Of a DNA stretch of 64,000 bases, positions 1 to 11,827 are shown piece after piece (positions within the stretch are counted from its first letter, which is position 1; each line of letters opens with the position of its first letter). The position numbers were made by a program, and so were the translations under genes. The notes beneath the pieces were generated by a model that searched no databases, was not told the DNA's origin, and worked only from the letters and a program-made list of their open reading frames with translations. The stretch is from Adiantum capillus-veneris (lineage: Eukaryota; Streptophyta; Polypodiopsida; Polypodiales; Pteridaceae): contig CM043943.1 in NCBI GenBank assembly GCA_014529385.2, positions 100,341,355 to 100,405,354 of the forward strand, read 5' to 3'.

Positions 1-168
1 CATCTTCAAACAAGCTGTCATTCTCCTTTTTGGCAATAAATAGATGCACCTTATGAAATTGTGCACCCTCTATACCATGTATGTCCAAATACCATTTCCT
101 AAGATCATTGAAAGTATAGTCAACTGAGACAGCAACCCTTGCAACCTGTGTTTTTGGAGCAATCTTTC
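1..168 (-). CDS. Partial internal exon of an unidentified protein, cut by the window edge
   Basis: On the minus strand this stretch is open for 55 codons without a stop. It starts directly after a good splice acceptor: a T-rich tract ending in TTTGTTTCAG at 169-170. The translation is balanced in composition and begins KIAPKTQVARVAVSVDYTF, with FNDLRKWYLDIHGIEGAQF further on. It has no initiating ATG in the window, so it must be an internal exon. I do not recognise the family. The tandem array starts about 65 bp upstream of the acceptor, so the preceding intron would run into the array. The same geometry is seen at the DUF7869-like gene at 39758, which suggests a second transposon-borne gene rather than a host gene. 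That is inference; a chance open stretch is possible. Confidence 0.42.
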
Positions 169-234
169 CTGAAACAAAAAAAAACCAAATGTTATTTTAG
201 CATATACTTCTTTGTAAGGGATTAAGTTTGTGTG

Positions 235-3200
235 AATACAATGTCCACCACTTGTTCAAGCTAGATCTAACCAAGTATACATAGTGATCTTTTAAGCTAG
301 TAAGCTAAGGGAAGAGAAGCAAGGTCCACCACTTGTCCAAGCTCAGCTCTAGACAACATGGAGAGATTCGAGGTGTACTAATTGTCTAATATAGGCATGG
401 AGAAATGATAGAAGGTTGAACACTTGTCCAACCTATCATCTCTAGTAAAATGGGAGGTATGGCCTTAAGATTCATCATGTAACCAACATATACAATATTA
501 TATTATGAAGACTTGCAAAGCAAAGCTTCACCACTTATCCAAGCTAGTTCCAAAATCAACATGGAGAGAAGCAAGCTCCACCATTTATCCAAGCTTAGCT
601 TCATTGAGGCTCCATTGAAACATGAAAAACCTATTATCACTAGTAGCATGAGTGGTTTGGTCTCAAGACTCACCATTTTTCCACTCTTTGTCATTAATAT
701 AAGAAGAATTGGATGTTAAGTTCCACCACTTGTCCAACCTATAAGGTTATATCGTAAATGGTATTCTTTCTTACCACTTCGAATGCCCATGATATGTTTT
801 ACATGGGAATTTTATTCCAAGGTCCACGACTTGTCCAAGCTAACTCTATTGAAACATAGAGAGAAGCTAAGGTCCACCACTTGTCCAAGCTAGGCTCCAT
901 TAAAACATGGAGAGAAGAATGCTCCACTATTTCTCCAAGATAGGCTCCATTGAAACATGGAGAGAATCAAGCTACACCATGTCTCCAAGATGCTAGGCTC
1001 CCCTAAAATACCTTAAACCCACGATCCTTTGTACATGGGGGTTTAAATTCAAGGTCCAAGAATTCTCCAACCTATTATTCCTAGTAGCATGAGTGGTTTG
1101 GTCTCAAGATTCATTCCACTCTATGTTATTATATTGAGAATATTTGGGTGTTAAGATCCACCACTTGTCCAACCTATAAGACTATATCTTAAATGGTATT
1201 CTTCTCACTAATTGGAGTGTTCATGATATGTTTAACATGGGGGTTTGGTTCCAAGGCCCACCACTTGTCCAAGCTAACTCTATTGAAACATACACAAAAG
1301 AAAACGTCCACCACTTGTCCAAGCTAGGCTCCATTGAAACATGGAGAGAAGAATGCTTCACCATTTCTCAAAGATAGGCTCCATTGAAACATGGAATAAA
1401 GCAATCTCCACCATGTCTCCAAGATGTTAGGCCCAGTTAAAATACCCTAAACCCAGGATATCTTTCTCACCAATTGTCCAATCTATTATCCCTAGTAGAA
1501 TGAGTAGTTTGGTTTCAAGATTCACCACTTTTCAACTCTACGTCATTACATTAAGAATTGGGTGTTAAAGTCCACCACTTGTCCAACCTATAAGGTTATA
1601 TCTAAAATGGTATTCTTTCTCACCACTTGGAATTCCCATGATATGTTTTAAATGGGAATATAGTTCCAAGGTCCACCACTTGTCCAAGCTAACTCTATTG
1701 AAACATACAAAGAAGCAAAGGTCCACCACTTGTCCACTTTATGTCATTATATTAAGAAGAATTGGGTGTTGAGATCCACCACTTGTCCAACCGATAATGT
1801 TATATCTTAAATGGTATTCTTTCTCACCACTTAGAATTCCCATGATATGTTTTACAAGTGGGTTTTGTTCCAAGGTCCACCACTTGTCGAATCTAGGATC
1901 CATTGAAACATAGAGACAAGGATGCTCCACCATGTCTCCAAGATGCTACACTCCATTGAAATACCTTAAACTCATGATATTTTGTACATGGGAGGTTTAC
2001 ATTCAAGGTCCACAACTTATCCAACCTATTATCCCTAGTAACATGAGGGGATTGGTCTCAAGACTCACTAAGAGCACTCTATGTCATTATATTAAGAAGA
2101 TCTGGGTGTTAAGGTGCACCACTTGTCCAACCTATAAGGCTATATTATCCTAGATGGTATTTTTTCTAACCACTTGAAAACCCATGATATTTTTTACATT
2201 CAAGGTCCACCACTTGTCCAACCTATTACATCTAGTATCATGACTTTTTTTGTCTCAAGATTCACCACTTTTCCACTCTTTCATTATATTAAGAAGATCT
2301 GGGTGTTAAGGTCCACCACTTTTCCAACCTATAAGGCTATATCTTAAATGGTATTCTTTATCACCACCTGGAATGCCCATGATAGGTTATACATGGGGGT
2401 TTGGTTCCAAGGTCCACCACTTCTCCAAGCTAACTCTATTGAAACATAGAGAGAAGCAAAGATCCACCATTTGTCCAAGCTAGGGTCCATTGAAACATGG
2501 AGAGAAGGATGCTCCATCATTTGTCCAGATAGGCTCCATTGAAACATGAAGAGAAGCAAGCTGCACCATGTCTCCAAGATGCTAGGATTCATTGAAATAC
2601 CTTAAACCCATGATATTTTGGTACATGGGGGGTTTACATTCAAGGTCCACCACTTGTCCAACCTATTATCCCTAGTAGCATGAGTGGTTTGGTCTCAAGA
2701 TTCACCACTTTTCCACTCTATGTCATTATATTAAGAATATTTGGGTGTTAAGGTTCACCACTTGTCCAACCTATAAGGCTATATCTTAAAGGGTATTCTT
2801 TCTCACCACTTGGAATGACCATGATAGGTTTTATATGGGTGTTTAGTTCCAAGGTCCACCACTTGTCCAAGCTAACTCTATTGAAACATAGAGAGAAGCA
2901 AAGATCCACCGCTTGTCCAAGCTAGGGTCCATTGAAACATGGAGAGAAGGATGCTCCACCTTTTGTCCAAGATAGGCTCCATTGAAACATGAAGAGAAGG
3001 AAGTTTCACCATGTCTCCAAGATGGTAGGCTCCATTGAAATACCTTAAACCCATGATATTTTGTACATGGAGGGTTTACATTCAAGGTCCACCAATTGTC
3101 CAACCTATTATCCTTAGTAGCATGAGTGGTTTAGTCTCAAGATTCACCACTTTTCCACTCTATGTCATTATATTAAGAAGATTTGGGTGTTAAGGTCCAC

Positions 3201-5395
3201 CACTTGTCCAACCTATAAGGCCGTATCTTAAATGGTATTCTTTCCCACCACTTGGAATGCACATGATAGGTTTTACATAACGGTTTGGTTCCAAGCCCCA
3301 CCACTTGTCCAATCTAACTCCATTGAAACATAGAGGGAAGCAAAGGTCCACCACTTGCCCAATCTACGGTCCATTGAAACATGGAGAAAAGGATGCGCCA
3401 CCATTTGTCCAAGATAGGTTCCATTGAAACATCAAGAGAAGCAAGCTGCACCATGTCTCCAAGATGCTAAGCTCCATTGAAATACCTTAACACTAGGTTG
3501 GTAACCTAACAAGACATAAAAGTGTCCTTTCAGGGTTTTGAAAAAAACCTCCAAAACCATAGTAGATCCACTCATTTTGTAAAATCCTTTCATGAGGTTA
3601 TAGTTCAAGGTCTACTACACATGGAAAAAATAAGAAACTTGTAACATTTCTTATCTTTTGGTCACACCAAGCCTCCAAAGTTGATGGACCAGTACATTTT
3701 CATCAAAAAAGTCATTTCTTACGTTTTGTTTGCATAAAAATAAGATTAGGGATTTTTGTAGGATTTGAGATAAATTCCCTAGTTAACTTCAATGGATTGG
3801 TGATCAGAACATATGATTGCTTCTCACTCACTATTTTTTGTTTTGCCAAAAGAAATAGGTACAAAAAAGTTGAATTCTTACTATTCTGCAAACCTATCAT
3901 CAAAGTTTCTATAGCCACGCTCAATACAAATAATATATGCATGTTTTCTTAGTTCCCTATTGTCCTTTAGGTTCATAAGGAGCCATGGAGCATGTCAAAA
4001 GAATAATACATCTCTTACTAAGGGGAATCTTGGGGACAAAGATGAAGTGCTAAATACAGCAAACATGAAAAAACTGGGCTCAACATTACGAGTTGTAGAA
4101 TCCTATAGAAACTATTCAATATCTAGCCAAATTTGATCCTTATGACTAGATATGGTTACTACCTACAAAATGCATGTAGTTGTCACAAGAAACTAGCAAT
4201 ATTGAAAAAGCTATACTTGATATACTAGAATGTTTCGTTTTCTTCTATAATAGAAAAAATCAACCATCATTGTCTACTATGCAAAATAGGGTATTAGGTG
4301 CCCCAAAACTCAAGGAATAATAGCTTTATGTTACAATATGCGACATAGAAAATCAAAACTGCATTTGGATATCATGAAAGCCACCAAACAAATCATAGAA
4401 GAGCTAAATTTGGCTTAAAAAACAGGATTTGACAATTTTTGTAATTTGGTCATAACTTACAACTTTAACATTTATTTCTCCCTAGAAGCATCAGGACATG
4501 TTGAGGACTACTAAAGATAGTTCTCTAGCATTATAGACCTCACAAACATGAATTCTAGAGTGGTATAGTTGCAAAAATTTGAAAAAAGCCAAAAATAGGA
4601 CCCGTTTTTTCACACAGTTTAGGTTGTGAAATGTTGTGCAAGGACAAGGTTAAAGATGGAATTGATATTCCAAAAAAATGTCAAGTTTTTTTCAACTCAT
4701 GAGACAAATTTCTAGACAGATAGCACCTCAAAATCCATTTTGAAACTCTTGACATAATTCAAGGAAAATGGTCACTTAACAGGACATAAAAGTGTCCTAG
4801 GACATAAAAGTGTCCCATTACCAACCTAGTGTTAAACCCATGATATTTTGTACATGGGGGGTTTACATTCAAGGTCTACCACTTGTCCAACCTATTGTCC
4901 CTAGTAGCATGAGTGGTTTGGTCTCAAGATTCATCACAATTCCACTCTATGTCATTATATTAAGAAGATCTAGTGGTTAAGGTCCACCACTTGTCCAACC
5001 TATAAGGCTATATGTTAAAGGGTATTATTTATAACCACTTGGAACGACCATGATGGGTTTTACATGGGGGTTTGGTTCCAAGGTCCACATCCTGTCCAAG
5101 ATAACTCTATTGAAACAAAGAGAGAAGAACAGGTCCACCACTTATCCAAGCTAGGCTCCATTGAAACATGGAGAGAAGGATGCTCCACCATTTGTCCAAG
5201 ATAGGCTCCATTGAAACATGAAGAGAAGCAAGATGCACCATGTCTTCGAGATGGTAGGCTCCATTGAAATGCCTTAAACCCATGATATTTTGCACATGGG
5301 GGGTTTAAATTCAAGGTCCACCGCTTGTCCAACCTATTATTCCTAGTAGCATGAGTGGTCTGGTCTCAAGATTCACCACTTTTCCACTCTATGTC
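235..5395 (+). repeat. Tandem array, about 440 bp higher-order unit (first block)
   Basis: The block repeats 45-60 bp sub-units, each carrying TCCACCACTTGTCCAA or a close variant followed by phrases such as CTCCATTGAAACATGGAGAG. Sub-units recur in a fixed order, so a larger unit of about 440 bp is seen; for example CATGATAGGTT recurs near 2380, 2815 and 3255. Copies differ by scattered substitutions and small indels, so the array is old. It is interrupted by an insertion at 3491-4831. It stops in mid-unit at 5395 and resumes in phase at 25271. Open frames here, mostly on the minus strand, are repeats of one another with no family signature and are not genes. Confidence 0.93.
3491..4831. mobile_element. 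Non-autonomous DNA transposon, 1341 bp, TTAA target duplication
   Basis: The insertion splits an array unit whose uninterrupted form reads ATACCTTAAACCCATG elsewhere. TTAA is present on both sides (3487-3490 and 4832-4835) but only once in intact units, so it is the target duplication. The ends are inverted repeats CACTAGGTTGGTAA. Just inside them are copies of GACATAAAAGTGTCC (one on the left, two in tandem on the right), probable transposase-binding or hairpin sites. No coding frame of note lies between, so it must be mobilised in trans. A TTAA duplication is characteristic of piggyBac and is also reported for Sola3-type elements. The CACTA start is coincidental, because CACTA elements make 3 bp duplications. 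Confidence 0.88.
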
Positions 5396-5423
5396 TGCTA
5401 CAGTCGGAAGCGTAGAGCGCCCT

Positions 5424-5682
5424 GGGTGAAAGCATGAATAGGTGGAATGATATTTAAGCTATTAGATAGCATATCACAAAAACAATCTTGTGGAAAAAAG
5501 AATACAAACTAAATAAAATTTATAAGTGATTTCACTTCTACATTTTATTCTTTAAGAGCTATCCATTGACATATATCATGATAGAAATTCTATGTGAATT
5601 CATGTCTAATTGTAGGCCAAAGTTTTTGATAGTAGGTGTCCATGGACACAGCTATTTGATCCACCATTCCATGCTTTCACCC
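5424..5682. mobile_element. 259 bp MITE with 4 bp target duplication, Sola-like termini
   Basis: The segment is absent from the partner LTR at 24788-25270. It is flanked by CCCT on both sides (5420-5423 and 5683-5686). Its ends are inverted repeats starting GGGTGAAAGCATG and extending with mismatches for about 23 bp. The right end continues inward (minus strand) with AAATAGCTGTGTCC. The same order of motifs, GGGTGGAAGCATG then AATAGCTGTGTCC, opens the large element at 46894. Near its left end it also carries AGCTATTAGATAGC, resembling that element's subterminal repeats. It has no coding capacity. I infer that it is a deletion derivative of the Sola-like family. Confidence 0.85.
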
Positions 5683-5780
5683 CCCTGCAAAATACTCAAA
5701 ATAACACATAGCAAGACATAAACGAATAAATCTATGTACCTATCGACTCACACAAATCCATAATAGAGCACAATACGAAC

Positions 5781-5863
<83 letters not shown>
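5781..5863. repeat. (AG)n microsatellite
   Basis: About 83 bp of nearly pure AG dinucleotides inside the left LTR of the outer element. The matching place in the right LTR near 24915 holds only a short, broken GA run, so expansion happened after insertion. The minus-strand open frame over it (Leu/Ser repeats) is an artefact. Confidence 0.95.
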
Positions 5864-5866
<3 letters not shown>

Positions 5867-6255
5867 AGAGAGCACATGCAGGCGCACCTCCTAGAGCGGA
5901 GTGCTACGCTGGCACGGCGAGAGAGAAGAGAGGAGAGATGAGAAGAGCAACGTAAACACTCAGTGCAATCTCCCTCGGTGCAAGAGTGACCATTTCCCTC
6001 TTGCAAGTATTTCATTTATAGATTTCGTCAATGGTCAATGTGAGTACAAACTGGTCGGTCGGTCATAAATGGCCAAAGCTCATAAAATAGCACTTGAATA
6101 ATAAATTATAAAATATAATATCCTTTTGAGATCCTTTCACATATCTGCTCCAAATCCAAATCCAAAATATCTTTCATTTTCTATACCCAGGTGACAAAAT
6201 CATACCAGTTGTGCAGTGGTGGCCAGCCACTGCAGCATGATTTTGTGATTGGTGT

Positions 6256-6452
6256 TGCCTAAATCGACGAATCTACACCAATAAGACGTGCTGCCTAAAT
6301 CAGCAAATCTACACTAATGCTGCCTAAATCGGCGAATGTGCATTTCGTATAAGTTTAAAAATCATGAATCTGCAATTTATCAATGTGCTGCCTAAATCGG
6401 CGGATCTGCACCAAGATGAGTATCTACACACTGCCTAAATCGGCGAATCTGT
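6256..6452 (+). repeat. Five spaced copies of a TGCCTAAATCGGCGAATCTG motif
   Basis: Close variants of this 20 bp motif begin near 6256, 6291, 6319, 6388 and 6432, with irregular spacing of about 30-70 bp. The core TGCCTAAATCGGCG is itself an imperfect inverted repeat. Copies differ by one to four bases. The function is unknown. It may be a subterminal binding-site cluster of an element I cannot delimit. Confidence 0.7.
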
Positions 6453-8837
6453 GTGTCCATGACCAATGGACTAGGCTAGGCATAAAAATATAACATTTAT
6501 GACATATGTGAGATCAATTTGGAGCATAATGGAGGAGGAGGGTACTTACAAATTGTTGTTCATGAATCCAAATTATCTTACTTGATGTGAGTAGCTATAG
6601 AGCTTAATGACAAATTATGTCAACCAAAATTTCATTCAATGTAAGTAGGATCCAAGATGTGAGAAGTGTTTGATTTCATAGTGTATAGAACAATTCACAC
6701 AAACAAAATATGAACAGAGTGGTGATGTATTCGATGGACATACCTGGAGGGTACGTTGCAGCTGAAAACGTATGTACCTGTGTGTGCATGTAGAGAGAGT
6801 TGCGTTGTCTTTTTTGAATGGAATTAGTAAACACATCAAGGCATACTATGACACAATCTTGTATGAGAGAATCAGTATACTCAACCAAGTAGTAATGTAT
6901 AGATTAGTTTAGATATTTGATTGATAACAAGCAAGGAAGGTATCAGAGAATCTAATAGAACATGGCTAGTATATTATGAGGGAACACCAAAGCCGAGCGC
7001 ATATTCTCGAGCGATACGAAACCCGAGCGAGTTTTTAGTGTCAATATTATCAAATGCTATCACATAATACCCAATGAAATTTATGGGCCCTCGATTTCAA
7101 GGGAAGGTTGAGGGCTATTGGGGGCATGAAGAACATAACACGGTTTTTGCCAACAGGACATATTTTGCAACCAAAAACAAAATGTATTCCTAACAAGTAG
7201 ACATACCTTGATGACATCTGATTGAACATCCAAAGGAAAATATATTACCGATGATAGGTTTGTATCTTGAAAAACAACTTGTGTCTTAACATCCACCATG
7301 AGCTCAATCATGCTATTGTCAGACAAAACTATCATTTTATTACCTTGCTTGGAACTCTAAACACTTTAAGGTGCTTGTTCAGAGCTTCATGAGAGAGAAA
7401 CAGTGTGCGCTAGAGAAAAAAAAGTGTCCATATTCCACTAATAATATTTTTACTAAAAATAGGCTTGTGTACTGTCGTGGTTTTGCAATCAATTTTGTTT
7501 CCTTTGTATTGTGCATCAAAATTATTTTCTTGGCACCTAGTCGCTAGAGATAGAGGAAAAATGCAAGGAACTTCAACATCTATGTGCAAATCGTCTAATC
7601 CCTATGACTCGATCTTGTTGAATACTTGAGCAATTGGCTTTTTGAAAGTTAATGCAACACTCGTTTTCTTTAAAATGCTAGGCAGTTTTTCTATAGTAAT
7701 AGAACATGATCCAATTCTATTTTTTGAGTTTGTTGAGCAAGTTGAAGAATTCATTTCTCACTCAAAGTGGTCGTACATGGGGTTTGAAATGAACCCTTAC
7801 ATTACCCACCATTACTTTAGGGGGCTGCCGCCACCCCCTCGCGTGCACATGGACGCTCCATTGGATTGCCAGTGCAACATATACGTGAGACTTCCACCGC
7901 GAGCTCTCTTGCATACATTAACAAAGACGCCGACCCTGCAGGAAGCATGTCGTAGATTGATAACCACATCCTTGCACCCTACTTTTGCTTGCTGACGTTG
8001 CCAGTATATTCTACCTAACACGTAGGATTTTAATGGACACAGCGTCCAGTTTGGATGTCATGTGTGGAGCCTTTCAATTAGCTCTCACAAAGACTTCCAA
8101 GTTTTAATGGCATCTTGTAGACTATCTGACCCTCACTATCTCTAAAGTTTGGTAAGATAATTATTACTCATCCACATTCTAAACAATGTGCTAATCCGCA
8201 GCTATGACGTTCGAACCGTGACTAATTTTTAAAAGAGTTTTTTTTAGGTTATTAATATTATTATTATGACAGAGTGGCAAGGCTTGATGTATGTTTTACT
8301 TATACTCATGATAGGGGAAATGCACGTAGTGAAGTCGAGGGCCACGACCAGCACAAGCGACCATGCATGATAGCAACCTTAATCATTGTATATCCTACAT
8401 TTAGCTACCTTTCGCAATCGAGCTACCAAATCTTTCATTGTAGCCCAGCAAAGGAAGAATAGCACAACACTTGGCATTCGAGAGCTATCGTCAGCTCTCT
8501 TCTCACAAGGTTGGTGGATTCGGTTACATGAAAAATATTTCCTTTCCTACCTACTTTGGGCCCTTGGAGGAGATGCACAATGAACCTACTGGTTGCTGCA
8601 TGTTTTTATTTAATATGGAATTTTCCATTTCATTTTATGGACCTTCCCCCCGCCCTCCCCCACAACAAAAAATTAGTCCCCGACTCAAGCAAGCAGAAGA
8701 AATTTGTTGTGTTGCACTAAAGGGGCCGGGCTTGATGCCTCCAGTACACAGATCGTGCGATTCGACGTGGGATTTCTACAGTTCATATCTTACAAACTAC
8801 ACAAACATAAACCAAAGCAACAAATTTTTATATCACA

Positions 8838-8854
8838 ATATATATCTATATATC

Positions 8855-8882
<28 letters not shown>
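8838..8882. repeat. (TA)n microsatellite
   Basis: TA dinucleotide run with a few TATC interruptions, within non-coding sequence of the outer element. A shorter, related AT stretch follows near 8920. Confidence 0.9.
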
Positions 8883-8885
<3 letters not shown>

Positions 8886-8956
8886 AAATGGGCATCTGAA
8901 GAAAATTTTTGTCACAATATACATATATATAAATATAAAGAAATCTGTGTCTCTCA

Positions 8957-9012
8957 AAAAAACTCACAAAAATCAGTCCGCGTTAACGCGGCCTGATTTT
9001 TGTGGGTTTTTT
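8957..9012. repeat. Perfect-type palindrome, 28 bp arms, core CCGCGTTAACGCGG
   Basis: The sequence is self-complementary around GTTAAC at 8982-8987. Arms of 28 bp have two mismatches, and there is no loop. The outer arm is A-rich (AAAAAACTCACAAAAATCAG). The same core occurs in a second palindrome at 9529-9604 with different outer arms. It is too symmetric to be a transcription terminator and lies far from any gene. Confidence 0.85.
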
Positions 9013-9528
9013 AGGGGGCATGGACTATGGTGTACGCAGCCAAGAACGACGCCACCCTTCTATTTGCCTTCGTCCTACACTTGGTTGCCTCCCCCTTCTC
9101 TGCTCCAAGCCCATAATGTTGTTGCAGCTTGGTGCAATCGGCCCTCCATGAGTCTCTCGTCAGAAGGTAGCAGCACTGAGCACTCATCCTCTCTCCGACG
9201 TCATTGGGTTTGGGAATGCCTGTTGCGCATGCGTAGCCAATGGTTGAGCTACTAGTTGGTGACAGCGGCCTTATGACCCTAGTTGATTGGAAAATCTGCA
9301 TGAAGTACCTAGCCCCCATGTTCTTCTACCACCATTTTTCCAGGGGATGGGCCACCTCTCCAATACTCTCCACCTACCATCACCTACACCACCACCACTG
9401 CTGCCGTGTTCATCATGAAACTCGAAAGGCTTCCAAAGGCTTGTGTGGCAATGTGCTCGTTTTATTTACGAGCTAGGTGGCAGAAAAAGCAAGAGCGAGA
9501 TAAATAATATTGGTGATGTTTCATGCAA

Positions 9529-9604
9529 ATCACCCTCCCCAAATGCCCCTAAAATCAGTCCGCGTTAACGCGGACTGACTTTAGGGGCTTTTGGGGAGGG
9601 TGAT
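9529..9604. repeat. Second palindrome, 38 bp arms, same core
   Basis: Self-complementary around GTTAAC at 9564-9569, with 38 bp arms and two mismatches. The flanks read ATCACCCTCCCC on the left and its complement on the right. The inner 28 bp shares the core CAGTCCGCGTTAACGCGG with the palindrome at 8957-9012. The two could be the ends of a foldback element of about 0.65 kb. Confidence 0.85.
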
Positions 9605-9981
9605 CTTCTCTCCATTAATTCTCTAAAAAGACCAAAAGATTATTCCTTGGATATGTTGGGTTTTTGGGAGGGTAATTGAATGGAAGGCAGACCCAAGCTT
9701 GGAATGGAGAGCAAGGGTGGCCTCTACAGTTCCGATCCTGGAAGAAGCTCTTTATATGAACCCTCAACTTTTGGAATCCTAGCTAATGTATGTACTCCGT
9801 CAGTTTGAAGCAGGTAATGGACCCTTCTTGCTGCAAGGGTGTACTCCTATTCTTCCTCCAGTTTATCTTCAGCTAGAATGTCTCCCTTTCGTCAAACCAG
9901 ATTGGGTCATAGACTTGCAACATGTTAAGGGATTTTTGAGCTTGCAGCCGAGTAGAGGTGCGACAGAGTACAAGTCTCATG

Positions 9982-11474
9982 TGATAGCGGGAAAAAGAGC
10001 AGTGCAATCGGGTGGCCTCTGTACTCGTACACACTCCACAAACCACGCCTCATGCAAACAAGCAAAGAACAAAACAAAGGGGGCACCACCCTAAATTAAG
10101 AGGTTTAGGGACCTCACACATAGTGCACATAGGCAAGTGAGACTTCTGGCATTATGATGGAATCAAAATATATGGCAAAACACATAGAAACGAAGCTTAG
10201 GGACCTTATGTAGCATATATATACATAATACATCAGCTTAACAATACAACGACATCTGATCATACATAACAAGGATATAGAGAAGCAATCCAAGGATGGC
10301 ATAATCCCTTGTCAAAAACAATCAACCCAGCAAGTAGGTATGATCCGACTAGCAACACATCAATACCTTAGAGAATGATGGCGAGGATGGTGGCCATGGA
10401 GCATGAGAGAAGACTCCTTATTTAGGTTTTAGGGCTAGTAATGTAGCATACTAGAGGGAGAGAGAGAGAGGGAGAGAGAGTAGAGCTCCATCCATAGCTC
10501 CTCGTTGTGAGCAATGTCGTCATAGCTTCGTTGCTTGGTGAAGTGGGTGAAGTGTTGGTTTTGAATGAGAGAAGGCCTCCTTATATAGGTTTCTGAGAGG
10601 GTTTAGGATTAGGGATAAACATGCTTAAATCCGCTGATTGGGGTTACTTTTTGCTTAGGGTGGTCAACAGATTGAGGTCACCTGATATGTCACCATCAAG
10701 ATGTTCTCTAGAGTGATGTGAGAGGGGAGGGTAAATGCTGATTTTTCTGATTGTGACACATGGGGATAAGGCCTTGACCAGATTTTAAGAGCAGGTAAGG
10801 TGGCACATATCAGGGGGGGACCTGACATGTCAGGGGGGGACCTGCTGGGTCCTCCTGAATATCAAATTCTCAAAAAATCCTCAACCATGGCTTCTTTTGA
10901 CATGTGTTCTTTGAAAAAATCAGCATGTCTCTTTTCAACTCAAAAGTCTTTATCCCTGTTGACTCACCTTTACCATAAGATTTTCCCCTTTTCTCCTCCT
11001 GTAACTGCATTGTTGATGCCCAATCACTGCTTCTAGTAACAGTGAACTGTTACCTACCAAATACTTATGGTGCATTAAAAATATTTACCATGGGTAAAAA
11101 AAGTTACTGTAGGTAAAAAGTGATTTGTATTTACCATGTAGGTGAAAAATATTTATTGTAGGTAAAAAATATTTAGTGTCGGTAAAAAAGTGAAAACGGA
11201 GCATGCTGTGCTGTGAGTCCACACGAACATCTTCGTGTAAATTTCACTAGAAATTCACACCTAGAATGGGCTATTCTGTAAGATATAGGTTGTAGGCATG
11301 CATAAGAGCTCGTTCCCGCGTATCTTCTGTCCATGGCACTTTTTACTCTTTGGTGCTTGTGAAGTAGATTTTTCTTCTCTTTCGAGATCCCTTGGACTAG
11401 AGTATCCTCATCTCCCCAACAACTGATTGTGCCTTTATTGCATCTTCAAAAGGGGTCCTAAAAACCATGCATCA
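9982..11474 (-). repeat. 3' LTR of the Tat-type gypsy element
   Basis: Begins TGATAGCGG and ends ATGCATCA on the plus strand. It matches 18304-19777 almost base for base. A notable difference is a tandem duplication near 10808-10846 of a short block containing TCAGGGGGGGACCTG, present once in the other LTR. It holds a GA-rich run near 10450 and several GGTAAAAAATATTTAC-like short repeats near 11080-11190. Small frames here have near-identical twins in the other LTR and are not genes. Confidence 0.95.
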
Positions 11475-11490
11475 TATAGCCCTCCCCCTT
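11475..11490 (-). promoter_or_regulatory. Polypurine tract of the gypsy element
   Basis: On the minus strand the bases directly before the 3' LTR read AAGGGGGAGGGCTATA. This is the expected place and composition of the primer for plus-strand DNA synthesis. Confidence 0.75.
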
Positions 11491-11827
11491 AAGCTAGAGG
11501 CATTTGATGCCTCTAGCTATAGTTTGTGCTACAATAGGGTTCTCTTGAATACTTACCCACTTGGTACCAATTGAATTTGTCATGTTACTGCTTTCTTGGC
11601 TGATGCACCCTGTTTAGTCCTTTCTGATGAATAATTGTATCCATCCATGACTAACAACTGGTCTCCTAGACCCTTGAAAGCCATACCCCATCCATTGTCA
11701 ATATCCGCTTTCACTGGTAGCATTCTCGTTTTTTCTTTTTTTCTTCTCTTTTTTTCCTTTTTTTTTCTTTTTTTTTGTCTTCTCTTTTTTTTTTTTTTTT
11801 GAAACGACTATGTACATGATTGTTACC

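Larger units (their letters stand above)
5396..6150 (-). repeat. 3' LTR of the outer element (inner edge uncertain)
   Basis: It aligns with 24788-25210, from the shared start CGGAAGCGTAGAGCG through to AAATATAATATCCTTT and CCTTTCACAT. It is longer than the other LTR because of a 259 bp MITE at 5424-5682 and a much expanded AG microsatellite at 5781-5863. Beyond about 6150 the two copies stop matching, so the inner edge of this LTR is lost or strongly diverged. Confidence 0.75.
6150..9976. other. Internal region of the outer element, left part; no gene recognised
   Basis: Apart from the short repeats and palindromes listed separately, this 3.8 kb shows no domain signature on either strand. 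The longest frame, 7642-7995 plus strand (117 codons), has no recognisable motif, and no splice structure supports it. I treat it as non-coding retrotransposon body. Confidence 0.6.

Noticed and set aside
3491-4831. CACTA (En/Spm) element, from the terminal CACTA
   Set aside because: The target duplication is TTAA, 4 bp, and not the 3 bp made by CACTA elements.
2344-5332. Several minus-strand frames of 60-90 codons with shared words such as DKWWTLNVNPP and HGFKVFQWSL
   Set aside because: They are translations of the tandem array. They resemble each other because the DNA repeats, they lack conserved starts and any domain, and equivalent frames recur in 25723-29460.
235-5395. CRISPR-like regular repeats
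   Set aside because: The spacers are themselves repeated in a higher-order pattern, the context is eukaryotic, and there are no cas genes.
5740-6015. Minus-strand frame with a long Leu/Ser run
   Set aside because: Caused by the AG microsatellite. The matching LTR has no such frame.
8471-8899. 142-codon plus-strand frame ending in a Tyr/Ile run
   Set aside because: The C-terminal part is TA microsatellite translation, and the rest shows no motif or splice support.
10114-11036. Small frames in the gypsy 3' LTR
   Set aside because: Near-identical frames occur in the other LTR (18435-18623, 19128-19337). They are LTR sequence without recognisable domains.
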